From Bacilli bacterium (GTDB lineage Bacteria > Bacillota_I > Bacilli_A > RF39 > UBA660), in NCBI GenBank assembly GCA_017409785.1, contig JAFQSD010000001.1:453883-517882 (forward strand): a stretch of DNA of 64,000 nt. Direction: 5' to 3'. Numbering within the stretch: the stretch's first letter is position 1; every line of letters begins with the position of its first letter. The notes beneath the pieces are model-generated. The model worked only from the letters and a program-made list of their open reading frames with translations. It searched no databases and was not told the origin of the DNA. Of the stretch, positions 9,326 through 17,187 are shown piece after piece. A program made the position numbers and the translations under genes.

Positions 9326-9793
9326 TCATTTTTTGTCATAAACTCTTTTCCCTATAAAGTAATAACTAATTATTGCGAGTAATGATCCCAAAAAGTCTAG
9401 CAAAACATCCTTTACCTGTCCACTTCTACCAGGAACTAATAATTGATGAATCTCATCACTACAAGCATATAAAAGGCAAACTCCACCAGCAACTAAAATA
9501 GTTTTATAATTAAATAAATAAAACTCATTAATAAAACTTACTACTAATAATCCTAATATAAAATAAACTCCAACATGGGCTCCTTTTCTAACAGGAACAA
9601 CTAAATATGTAGTCCATTTTTCTTTTTCTGCATCAGATAAATCTCTACCTAAAATAGTTTCAACTGTTCTAATTATAAATCCATCACTTTTCTTAGTTGA
9701 AACAACACCACTATCATTAGAAAAAGAAAATATTAATCCCATCCATAAAATAATTAATAATAGTTTTATTAATTTCTTAATCACTTTTATCAC
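9326..9793 (-). CDS. VanZ-like family membrane protein
   Basis: 155 aa with about four membrane segments (about 8-24, 70-86, 97-110, 130-147). Family motifs are visible: FSFSND after helix 1, VRKGAHVGVYFILG before helix 2, and SDEIHQLLVPGRSGQVKDVLLD before the last helix. VanZ-like proteins are small integral membrane proteins; the founding member gives low-level teicoplanin resistance, but most chromosomal members have no known role. It sits directly upstream of the SigK-like gene on the same strand. Confidence 0.82.
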   Translation of the reverse strand: MIKVIKKLIKLLLIILWMGLIFSFSNDSGVVSTKKSDGFIIRTVETILGRDLSDAEKEKWTTYLVVPVRKGAHVGVYFILGLLVVSFINEFYLFNYKTILVAGGVCLLYACSDEIHQLLVPGRSGQVKDVLLDFLGSLLAIISYYFIGKRVYDKK

Positions 9794-9831
9794 CTTACTA
9801 AAATATATCTAAAATAATCTTAATTTGCAAG

Positions 9832-9853
9832 AAAAAAGAAGCAAACGCTTCTA
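9832..9853 (-). terminator. Terminator of the YjcZ-like gene
   Basis: On the minus strand AGAAGC-GTTT-GCTTCT is followed by TTTTTT. The stem begins within the last codon and stop of the small gene. Confidence 0.75.
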
Positions 9854-9985
9854 TCTATTATTACATCCATTACAACTATCATTACCTCTAAATAAGAATA
9901 AAATAATAAAAACAATTAATATAATCCATAACCAAGAACCATTTCCACCATTATTTCCATAATTACAGCAACCACCATAATACAT
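9851..9985 (-). CDS. YjcZ-like small Gly/Asn/Cys-rich membrane protein
   Basis: 44 aa. ATG at 9985 with AAAGGAGA seven bases upstream, TAG at 9853-9851. The N-terminus is rich in Gly, Asn, Tyr and Cys (MYYGGCCNYGNN), followed by one strongly hydrophobic helix (about 18-32, WLWIILIVFIILFLF) and a polar Cys-containing tail. This is the layout of the YjcZ/sporulation-associated small-peptide family of Bacilli. It has its own terminator. The nearby sigK-like gene makes a sporulation link attractive, but that is inference. Confidence 0.7.
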   Translation of the reverse strand: MYYGGCCNYGNNGGNGSWLWIILIVFIILFLFRGNDSCNGCNNR

Positions 9986-10035
9986 AAGCATTCTCCTTTC
10001 ACTATATTATATTTAAAAATATATTTTATGTGAAA

Positions 10036-10068
10036 TAAAAAAGCGTTTATCAATTAAGATAAACACTT
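10036..10068 (-). terminator. Terminator after the pseudopilin gene
   Basis: AGTGTTTATC / GATAAACGCT on the minus strand (one G-T pair), loop AATTAA or its complement, followed by TTTTTTATTT. It closes the murE-pseudopilin transcript just past the stop at 10073. Confidence 0.7.
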
Positions 10069-10072
10069 TTAA

Positions 10073-10537
10073 TTATTTTCTACAAACAACTTGTGCTTGT
10101 GGCTCATCACTAATATAGTATTCTTTTGAACTATTTAGATTAATAAAGAAGTTTTCCATTCTAATATTATGAATATCACTAACCTTGTAACTAGCAACAT
10201 CAATTGTTCCTGCTTTTGGTTTTTCTCCTTTTAATTCAATTTCTAATGGTTCACCAGCACACAAATCATGATCACTATCATAATCTCCTAAACAAATATC
10301 ACCTTTACTTGTAATGTAGTAACATCCATCTGGAATATCTTCTCCACCATTAATATATGAAAGAATTGTTCTATCAACTTCACTTCTAAAAGTAATAACA
10401 TTGTTCATCAACACTTCTTCATTTGAATGTTCAACTGCATTAATAATTGTAGGAACCATTGCTACTAAAATCATACAAACAATTAAAATAACAAGAAACA
10501 TTTCTTTAGATCCTACCCCATGATTATTCAATTTCAT
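10073..10537 (-). CDS. Type IV pilin-like (pseudopilin) protein
   Basis: 154 aa. A prepilin-peptidase site is visible at the N-terminus: a short polar leader ending in HG, then VGSKE with Glu at position +5, then about 20 hydrophobic residues (MFLVILIVCMILVAMVPTII). The mature part has an amphipathic helix and a Cys-containing globular region (DGCYYIT, GDICLGD, DLCAGE, QAQVVCRK) that could form disulfides. No pilus ATPase, platform protein or prepilin peptidase is in the window, so it is an orphan. It starts nine bases after murE and may share its transcript. Confidence 0.75.
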   Translation of the reverse strand: MKLNNHGVGSKEMFLVILIVCMILVAMVPTIINAVEHSNEEVLMNNVITFRSEVDRTILSYINGGEDIPDGCYYITSKGDICLGDYDSDHDLCAGEPLEIELKGEKPKAGTIDVASYKVSDIHNIRMENFFINLNSSKEYYISDEPQAQVVCRK

Positions 10538-10545
10538 ATTCTCAC

Positions 10546-12003
10546 CTACTTAGCCATTTCTTCTTTTATATTTCTATTTACAACCGCCTGATATGCTTCT
10601 TCCACATCATTAAAGTAAATAGTCTCAGTTTTTAACTTTTGATATGTTTCATTTCCTTTACCAAGAATTAAAACCATATCTTTTTCTTTAGCCATATCAA
10701 TAGCTTTTTGAATAGCAGTTCTTCTATCAATAACTACCTCATAATTATCTTTTGTATCCTTAAAGTTTTGAATAATATCTTCACAAATCTTTTCAGGATC
10801 TTCACTTCTAGGATCTTCATAAGTAAATATTGCATATGTTGCATTATTTACAACAACATCTCCAACTTGTGGTCTCTTTAGATAATCTCTTTCTCCAGCT
10901 TGACCAATAACCACAATACTACGATTAATATCTAAAGTATGAACAAAATTTAAAAGTCTTGTTATACCATTAGGAGTATGTGCATAATCAACCATAACAT
11001 AATATGGTGTTTTTGTATTTAATAATTGAAGTCTACCATCAATATATAAACTATCAATATTCTTTAATAAGTCTTCTAATTTAAAACCAAGTTCTAAACA
11101 AGTAAGCATCGCAGCTGCTAAATTATATACATTAAAATCACCAAGTAATGGACTAACAAAACTAAATTCATTTCCTTTATAATTAAATGTTATATCAGTC
11201 TTATTAGGGAAAACTTTAAAATTTACTATTTGTAAAGTATTTTCTTTATCTAACCCATATGTAAATACATTTCCATTACATGCATTTCTAACCTGTTCAA
11301 AGAATTTATCATCTTTATTTAAAACACAAATTCCATCTTTTTTAGTTTGTTTAAATAATTGTAACTTACATTCAACGTAATTTTCAAAACTACCATGAAT
11401 ATTTAAATGTTCACTAGTTATATTTGTATAAACTGAAGCATCATATTCCATAGCTTGTAATCTTCCTCTAAAGAAAGCTTCACTACTAGCTTCTGTTGCA
11501 GCATATTTACAATTGAATCTAACAAACTCATCTAAGTAGTCATAAAGTAAATGAGCATCTGGTGTTGTATTTGGATTATCACCTTTAAACGCAGCACAAC
11601 TTCTACCATTAGTACCAATGTAACCACATAAATCACTACCAATTAAACTTTGAATAATAGTTGATACACTTGTTTTACCATCAGTACCAGTTACACCAAT
11701 CATCTTTAATTTCTTATCAGGATAATCATATAACTTTTGGCATAAGTAAGGTAGTTCTCTATTTGTATCAGGAACCTTAATAATAGGTACACTCTTATCT
11801 CGAATATCTTTACTAACTACAATAGCACTTGCTCCATTCTCTATCGCATTATCAATAAAGTCATGTCTATCGGCAGTAACTCCCATAGTACACACAAATA
11901 AATCTCCTGGTTCTACTTCTTTAGAATTAATAGAAACTCTCTTAATAACAATATCCGTACCAATCCCAGGATATAAATCATTTAATTTTTTCATTTTATT
12001 CAC
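10546..12003 (-). CDS. murE: UDP-N-acetylmuramyl-tripeptide synthetase MurE
   Basis: 485 aa. ATP-dependent ligase that adds the third residue of the peptidoglycan stem peptide in the cytoplasm. Motifs: the ATP loop GVTGTDGKTS (about 103-112), NPNTTPD for UDP-MurNAc-dipeptide binding, ITSEHLNIHGSFENY with the carbamylated-lysine region downstream, VDYAHTPNG, and the amino-acid selectivity loop TYEDPRSEDP. DNPR is the meso-diaminopimelate signature. The Arg is kept here but the first residues differ (EDPR), so mDAP is likely but not certain. It lies away from the main dcw cluster. Confidence 0.93.
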   Translation of the reverse strand: MNKMKKLNDLYPGIGTDIVIKRVSINSKEVEPGDLFVCTMGVTADRHDFIDNAIENGASAIVVSKDIRDKSVPIIKVPDTNRELPYLCQKLYDYPDKKLKMIGVTGTDGKTSVSTIIQSLIGSDLCGYIGTNGRSCAAFKGDNPNTTPDAHLLYDYLDEFVRFNCKYAATEASSEAFFRGRLQAMEYDASVYTNITSEHLNIHGSFENYVECKLQLFKQTKKDGICVLNKDDKFFEQVRNACNGNVFTYGLDKENTLQIVNFKVFPNKTDITFNYKGNEFSFVSPLLGDFNVYNLAAAMLTCLELGFKLEDLLKNIDSLYIDGRLQLLNTKTPYYVMVDYAHTPNGITRLLNFVHTLDINRSIVVIGQAGERDYLKRPQVGDVVVNNATYAIFTYEDPRSEDPEKICEDIIQNFKDTKDNYEVVIDRRTAIQKAIDMAKEKDMVLILGKGNETYQKLKTETIYFNDVEEAYQAVVNRNIKEEMAK

Positions 12004-12049
12004 CTACTATCATTATACAGTAAAGACTTTATAAATAAAAGTTTTTTTC

Positions 12050-12078
12050 TTGATATAACACTTGATTTACGTTAAAAT
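12050..12078 (+). promoter_or_regulatory. SigA-type promoter for the arginase-family gene
   Basis: TTGATA (12050-12055), a 17-base spacer and TAAAAT (12073-12078), 17 bases before the ATG. An AAGGTGA ribosome site follows. Confidence 0.6.
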
Positions 12079-12094
12079 TAATTAAGGTGATAAA

Positions 12095-13225
12095 ATGAAA
12101 ACATTAATTATTGGTGCCGGAAGTGACCTAGGTGTTCACATTGATGGAGCTCACATCGGCCCAGTCCAACTATCAAGTGATTTACAAAGTTTTTACAAAG
12201 GAGATAGAATCTCTTTCGTACAAGATGAAAGTATACTAAAAAGTAGAAATCTATCAGATCGTCGAAAAAATGAATATGATATTGATAAATTCAATACTTC
12301 AGTATATAAAGCAATCGTAGAAAATTATAAAGAAGAATGCTTCCCAATCTTACTTGGAGGAGATCATTCAGTTGCAGTAGCATCAGCATTAGCAAGTGCA
12401 AAAAAATATACCGATATTGGTATTATTTGGGTAGATGCACATGGTGACTATAATACATTTGACACTACTATCACAGGAAATATTCATGGACTACCCCTAG
12501 CAGCAATAACTGGTTATAAAAATCATGAATTAAGATATTTCCATGATGGTAATACAATCAATCCTCAAAATGCAGTTATCGTTGGAGCCAGAAGTTTAGA
12601 TGAAGCAGAAAAAGAAAATTTAAAATATTCTGGTGTAACTGTATTTACTACTGAAGATATAAAAACACGTGGTGTTGATGCCGTAATGAATGAAGCATTT
12701 GAAATAGCCTCTAAGAAAACAAAAGGTGTTCATGTTAGTTTTGATCTAGATGTAATTGATCCATCATTTGCTCCTGGAGTATCAGTTCCAGAATTCGATG
12801 GAATAACAGTTGAAGAAGCAATGGCTATCAATAAAAACATTGTTAATCATTTTGAAAGTGTAGTTTCATATGACTTAGTAGAATATAACCCTCTAAGAGA
12901 TATTGAAAGAAGAACAGAACAAATCGCAATTAACTTAGTTGCTCAAATTATTAAAGCTGCTGAGAAAAAAGATAAATATGGCAAAATTGATTTAACTCAA
13001 AAACAAGCAGAACAATACAAAATAAAAATTGTTCCTCCAAAAGAAGAACAAACAGAAGAAAATCCAGGATTTAAAATAGTACCACCAAGTGAACCTACTC
13101 CAGAACCAAGTACAACAGAAATCCCCACTGAAACTCAAACACCAGTAGAAACACAAGTACCAGTAGAAACAACAGCACCTACTGAAACACCACAACCAAC
13201 ACTAGCACAACTAGATAGATTATAA
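12095..13225 (+). CDS. Arginase/agmatinase-family ureohydrolase with Pro/Thr-rich tail
   Basis: 376 aa. The dinuclear-manganese core is complete: GGDHS (about 89-93), WVDAHGDYN, GNIHGLPLA and SFDLDVIDP. Order and spacing are those of arginases (L-arginine to ornithine and urea); related agmatinases or formimidoylglutamases cannot be excluded. The core ends near residue 300. An unusual tail of about 75 residues follows, holding two KIVPP motifs and then repeats rich in Pro, Thr, Glu and Val (ETQTPVETQVPVETTAP). There is no signal peptide, so the linker-like tail on a cytosolic enzyme is odd. It is one of few plus-strand genes, with its own promoter and terminator. Confidence 0.85.
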   Translation: MKTLIIGAGSDLGVHIDGAHIGPVQLSSDLQSFYKGDRISFVQDESILKSRNLSDRRKNEYDIDKFNTSVYKAIVENYKEECFPILLGGDHSVAVASALASAKKYTDIGIIWVDAHGDYNTFDTTITGNIHGLPLAAITGYKNHELRYFHDGNTINPQNAVIVGARSLDEAEKENLKYSGVTVFTTEDIKTRGVDAVMNEAFEIASKKTKGVHVSFDLDVIDPSFAPGVSVPEFDGITVEEAMAINKNIVNHFESVVSYDLVEYNPLRDIERRTEQIAINLVAQIIKAAEKKDKYGKIDLTQKQAEQYKIKIVPPKEEQTEENPGFKIVPPSEPTPEPSTTEIPTETQTPVETQVPVETTAPTETPQPTLAQLDRL

Positions 13226-13231
13226 AAAAAT

Positions 13232-13266
13232 AAAAACAGCTCATCACAAATGAGTTGTTTTTTTAA
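13232..13266. terminator. Bidirectional terminator between arginase-family and secreted-protein genes
   Basis: AAACAGCTCAT / ATGAGTTGTTT (one G-T pair) with a five-base loop. It has T-runs on both strands and serves the two convergent genes. Confidence 0.8.
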
Positions 13267-13953
13267 TTAAATATCCTGAGTACCTTCACTCCTTGAGTCC
13301 ACGGTACTATAAGAAAGTCCAATATCTCCAAATTCTACTTTAAAATCTCCATCAGCCGCATTACCATTGTCACTATAAGTAATAGTAACAACTACTTTTT
13401 CATAAGTACTCTTTCCTAAACTATGTCCACTAACGCTCGAAGTTGAACTACCAAATGTATCATCTCCAACTGTAATACTAACACTTATGTCATTACAAGC
13501 ACTCTCAAGCAATGAACTAGTTACCGAACTAGAATCAATTGCACTACATACTTTACTAGAAGATTCTCCACTAACATTATTAAATTTAACCTCTTTTAAA
13601 TAAGCAACATAACCACTCATATTATAAGCATAAAACTCATATTTAACACTTTCACTAGGTCCAGTAAAACTAGCAGTTAAATCGCTAATAGTTGCAACAT
13701 CTCCTGTATTCTCAATACTAGCATTTCCACCTGTTGCACTTCCAGTTGCAACACCAGTTATTTTATTAGTTAAATAACTTGTACCACTAGAAGAAAATAC
13801 TACTTTAAAATCTCCTGAATCAGGTTTAACTATAGCACTAGATGAAATAGTTAACTCACTAGAAAAAGCAGCAAATCCTATACTCATAAAGCATATAGCA
13901 ACAACTAATAAAATAAATGAAAATACTCTTCTTTGTTTATATCTTTTAATCAT
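13267..13953 (-). CDS. Secreted SipW-type signal peptide protein, paralogue 1
   Basis: 228 aa. A basic start (MIKRYKQRR) is followed by a hydrophobic segment (about 11-31) ending in GFAAFSSELTISSSA, the pattern of SipW-cleaved signal peptides seen in TasA-like proteins. The mature part is Ser/Thr/Gly-rich and probably beta-sandwich, with two Cys (VCSAIDS and ACNDIS) and a C-terminal block (NAADGDFKVEFGDIGLSY) shared with paralogue 2. Probably an exported surface or matrix protein; role unknown. Third gene of a module with paralogue 2 and a membrane transglutaminase. Confidence 0.75.
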   Translation of the reverse strand: MIKRYKQRRVFSFILLVVAICFMSIGFAAFSSELTISSSAIVKPDSGDFKVVFSSSGTSYLTNKITGVATGSATGGNASIENTGDVATISDLTASFTGPSESVKYEFYAYNMSGYVAYLKEVKFNNVSGESSSKVCSAIDSSSVTSSLLESACNDISVSITVGDDTFGSSTSSVSGHSLGKSTYEKVVVTITYSDNGNAADGDFKVEFGDIGLSYSTVDSRSEGTQDI

Positions 13954-13962
13954 TGAATCACC

Positions 13963-14661
13963 CTATCTCACATTGATTTCATATTTAGACAAATAAGTTA
14001 AAGCAACAGAACCAAACTCTACAATAAAGTCTCCATCTACTGCCGTACCATTCTTATCATATTTAATTATAACAGTAACTTTTTCACTTTTACCAACTTC
14101 TAACTTATGATCTTTAATGCCAGTAATAGAACCATCAGTTATAATATTATCTCCCGCTTTAACAATCATACTAATATCTTCACAAGCTCTACTAACTAAA
14201 TATCTATTAGTACCCGAACTCATTGCTCTACAACGTTTAAAGAAATTCCAATCCCTAACATTAGTGTAAGTAATTGTATCTAAATAAGCATCATATTTAC
14301 CTGTATTATGTGAATAGAAAGTATATATTACTTCTTGACCAGGCTTAGTAAACTTAGCCTGTAATTCCGCAATAGTACCACTTTCTGTAGACGATACTTT
14401 TGCTTCTCCTACACTCTCACCACTATTAGAAACACCTGTAACCTCTTCAATTTCAATAGCTGAATCTTTTATATCATCAATATCTGCAATAGGAGAAAAA
14501 ACAACTTTTACATCATCTTTACTAGGTTTAATATTAGCTTCTTCTTTCACTTTAAATTCTCTAGCTTTTGCATACATCCAAAAACAAAATAATAAAACCA
14601 ATATTGCAATAACCAATACAATTATTTCAAATAACTTAGATCTTCTTTCCTTTTCTTTCAT
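13963..14661 (-). CDS. Secreted or membrane-anchored beta-rich protein, paralogue 2
   Basis: 232 aa. A lysine-rich N-terminus is followed by one hydrophobic helix (about 12-30). The extracellular part mirrors paralogue 1: DVKVVFSP near the start, GTIAELQAKFTKPGQEVIYTFY, a conserved Cys pair (RCRAM and ACEDIS), and AVDGDFIVEFGSVALTY near the end. The signal lacks the clear A-F-S-S site of paralogue 1, so it may stay membrane-anchored. The 9-bp gaps to both neighbours imply one operon with the transglutaminase gene. Confidence 0.72.
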   Translation of the reverse strand: MKEKERRSKLFEIIVLVIAILVLLFCFWMYAKAREFKVKEEANIKPSKDDVKVVFSPIADIDDIKDSAIEIEEVTGVSNSGESVGEAKVSSTESGTIAELQAKFTKPGQEVIYTFYSHNTGKYDAYLDTITYTNVRDWNFFKRCRAMSSGTNRYLVSRACEDISMIVKAGDNIITDGSITGIKDHKLEVGKSEKVTVIIKYDKNGTAVDGDFIVEFGSVALTYLSKYEINVR

Positions 14662-14670
14662 AAAACACCA

Positions 14671-15927
14671 CTATTCTATATATATTCCATTACTCTTTTC
14701 AATTTCTGGATACCACTCAGGAAAATCAACTGTATAAGTCGACATATAGTCTTGCTTCAACCCATCATAATACCAACTAGAACCACTATCTCTTGCACTA
14801 GTCGCAACAGTTGAATCATAGAAATAATATTTCCCATCTAATTCAACCACATTCCACATATGTGGGCCAGTAGATTCTCCAGTAATTGTATATGAATTAA
14901 TTCCAATATTTTGAAAAATAACCTGACTAGCTTTCGCAAATCCAGCACAAACAGCATTTTTCTTCATAAACACATTATAAATAGATTGATTCTTATCCAT
15001 ATATGTAAATGTAGAATCATATGTATTATTCTCACCAATCCATTCATACACATATCTAATCTTTTCTTTATCAGTCATATTTTCTGTATCATCTTTTATA
15101 TTATCAATAATTCTTTGGATTCTCATCTCACCTATTTTTGCAGAAATTATATTAGAAACAGCAAACTCTAATGTTAATTTAAAACCACTATTTTCTCTAT
15201 ATGACCATCTATATCCAGCATAATTTATTAACTCAGGATGATCTACTAAAATAGCTTCATGTGCTCTATCAATTAAAGCTCCACATTCATTATAATCAAT
15301 ACATTCAAATTCATCCATATCAACTACTAATGAACCTTTATATTTTCTAGTATTATCTAACATATAACGATACATTTTCTTTTCTTTATCATTTAAAAAT
15401 TCATCATATACTCTACCATCAGACATATATAATTCATTAACATAATGCATATCATCTCTATTAATTAAACTATTACCATCTACTAAAACAGTAAAATTAG
15501 TATACATATATAAAGAAAAAATAATTAATAATAAACATAAAATCTTATTTTTCTTAAAAAATCCATATCTACCCTTACTATTATTATAAATATATATTCC
15601 ATTAAAATACGCTAAAAAAGGATACATAATAAATGGTAAAAATAAAGTTAATATTGCTGATACTTTTCCTTTACCATAAGCATCATTCACCATAAATGGT
15701 AAAACTACACAAAGTAATGTCGCAATAAACATTCTATCTGGTAAAAAGATTAAACCTAACGCTAATAATATTAATAATATTGGAGGAAATTCTATTGCTG
15801 ATAAAAATAAATAAATATTATATCCAGGAATTAAACCTTTAATAAAACTCTCTCCCGATCTTTTTACAAATCCAGGTATAGAAATTAATAACGATAATAA
15901 ACAAATTGCTACTAACATATACTTCAC
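14671..15927 (-). CDS. Membrane transglutaminase-like protein
   Basis: 418 aa. The N-terminal half has about four membrane segments (1-20, 32-63, 68-110, 128-146) resembling DUF5684-type small membrane domains (LISIPGFVKRSGESFIKGLI). The extracellular part ends in a transglutaminase-like core with the full Cys-His-Asp triad: Cys327 in NAVCAGFAKA, His356 in GPHMWNVVEL, Asp371 in YYFYDSTVA. Such enzymes act as protein crosslinkers or cysteine proteases. It lies upstream of, and in operon with, two secreted paralogues, which are plausible substrates. Function inferred from fold and context. Confidence 0.78.
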   Translation of the reverse strand: MKYMLVAICLLSLLISIPGFVKRSGESFIKGLIPGYNIYLFLSAIEFPPILLILLALGLIFLPDRMFIATLLCVVLPFMVNDAYGKGKVSAILTLFLPFIMYPFLAYFNGIYIYNNSKGRYGFFKKNKILCLLLIIFSLYMYTNFTVLVDGNSLINRDDMHYVNELYMSDGRVYDEFLNDKEKKMYRYMLDNTRKYKGSLVVDMDEFECIDYNECGALIDRAHEAILVDHPELINYAGYRWSYRENSGFKLTLEFAVSNIISAKIGEMRIQRIIDNIKDDTENMTDKEKIRYVYEWIGENNTYDSTFTYMDKNQSIYNVFMKKNAVCAGFAKASQVIFQNIGINSYTITGESTGPHMWNVVELDGKYYFYDSTVATSARDSGSSWYYDGLKQDYMSTYTVDFPEWYPEIEKSNGIYIE

Positions 15928-16013
15928 CTATCTTCTTAAAGTATACAATAAATAGCAAAATAAAAAAAGAGTATTAACTAGCCTTTTATTCTAAATTTGT
16001 AAAGTAATATAAA

Positions 16014-16038
16014 TAAAAAAGCAAGATTTCTCTTGCTT
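16014..16038 (-). terminator. Terminator after ftsZ
   Basis: AAGCAAGA-GAAA-TCTTGCTT on the minus strand followed by a T-run, directly past the ftsZ stop. Confidence 0.8.
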
Positions 16039-16044
16039 TAAATA

Positions 16045-17175
16045 TTAATAATTTCTATCTCTTAAGAATGGAGGTAAATCATAAATATCTCCACCATCAT
16101 TATCATCATCTTCAGTATCTAAAACTTCAGGAGCAACACCATATGGAACATCTTCTCTTACTGGAGTACTTCTTCTAGTTTGATTAACATTACTAAATAC
16201 TGGTTCTTGAACTACTTGAGGTTTCTTTTTATCAAATCCAGTAGCAATTACTGTAACAATAACTTCATCAGATAAGTTTTCATTAATAACTGATCCGAAG
16301 ATTGTATTAATATCTGTATTAGCAGCAGCTCTAACAACTTCAGCAGCTTGTTCAGCTTCAAATAATGTTAAGTTAACTCCACCTGTAATATTAATAATTG
16401 CATCAGTAGCACCTTCAATTGAGTTTTCAAGTAATGCTGATGAAACAGCTTGTTTAGCAGCTTCGATAGCTCTATCTTCACCCATACCAATACCGATACC
16501 AATTAATGCTCTTCCTGATTTTTCCATTACTGCTCTAACGTCAGCAAAATCTAGGTTAACTAATCCAACTACAGCAATTAAGTCTGAAATTGATTGAACA
16601 CCACGACGTAATACGTTATCTACTTCTTTGAATGCTTCTAACATTGGAGTAGACTTATCAATAATTTCTCTTAATCTATCATTTGGAATAACGATTAATG
16701 TATCAACATGTTTCTTTAACTCATCAATACCTGCTAAAGCATTTTCCATTCTTCTCTTTCCTTCAAATGAGAATGGTTTAGTAACGATTGCTACAGTTAA
16801 TGCTCCTAATCCTTGAGCTATTTCAGCAACAACTGGTGCAGCACCTGTACCAGTTCCACCACCCATACCACAAGTGATGAAAATCATATCTGCTCCAGCT
16901 AACGCATCTTCTATTTCCTTTTTAGATTCAATTGCAGCTTCTTTACCAATTTCAGGTCTACCACCGGCACCAAGTCCTTCAGCAAGTGAAGCTCCTAATT
17001 GAATTTTAATATCTGCTTTTGATGTATTTAATACTTGTAAATCTGTGTTTGCGGCAATAAACTCTACTCCTTTAACACCAGACTCTACCATTCGGTTGAT
17101 GGCATTTCCACCACCACCACCTAGTCCAATAACTTTTATTTTTGCTAACTGATCCATTTCTAATCCGCCTAACAT
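16045..17175 (-). CDS. ftsZ: Cell division protein FtsZ
   Basis: 376 aa. Tubulin-like GTPase that builds the division ring. GTP-binding motifs: [13 protein letters not shown] (about 17-29), AANTD, and the tubulin signature [13 protein letters not shown] (about 108-120). The C-terminal conserved peptide [11 protein letters not shown], the FtsA/SepF docking site, closes the protein after a Gln/Asp-rich linker. AGGAGG lies seven bases before this ATG; a second ATG at MDQLAK is possible. It follows ftsA by 12 bases. Confidence 0.97.
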   Translation of the reverse strand: MLGGLEMDQLAKIKVIGLGGGGGNAINRMVESGVKGVEFIAANTDLQVLNTSKADIKIQLGASLAEGLGAGGRPEIGKEAAIESKKEIEDALAGADMIFITCGMGGGTGTGAAPVVAEIAQGLGALTVAIVTKPFSFEGKRRMENALAGIDELKKHVDTLIVIPNDRLREIIDKSTPMLEAFKEVDNVLRRGVQSISDLIAVVGLVNLDFADVRAVMEKSGRALIGIGIGMGEDRAIEAAKQAVSSALLENSIEGATDAIINITGGVNLTLFEAEQAAEVVRAAANTDINTIFGSVINENLSDEVIVTVIATGFDKKKPQVVQEPVFSNVNQTRRSTPVREDVPYGVAPEVLDTEDDDNDGGDIYDLPPFLRDRNY

Positions 17176-17187
17176 ACCTCGTCCTCC

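Noticed and set aside
12992..13195. Cys/Trp/Phe-rich minus-strand frame opposite the arginase tail
   Set aside because: It is the complement of the Pro/Thr/Glu codons, without start signals or plausible protein features.
13963..14661. Lipoprotein signal in secreted paralogue 2
   Set aside because: There is no Cys at the end of the hydrophobic segment; it reads as a plain membrane anchor.
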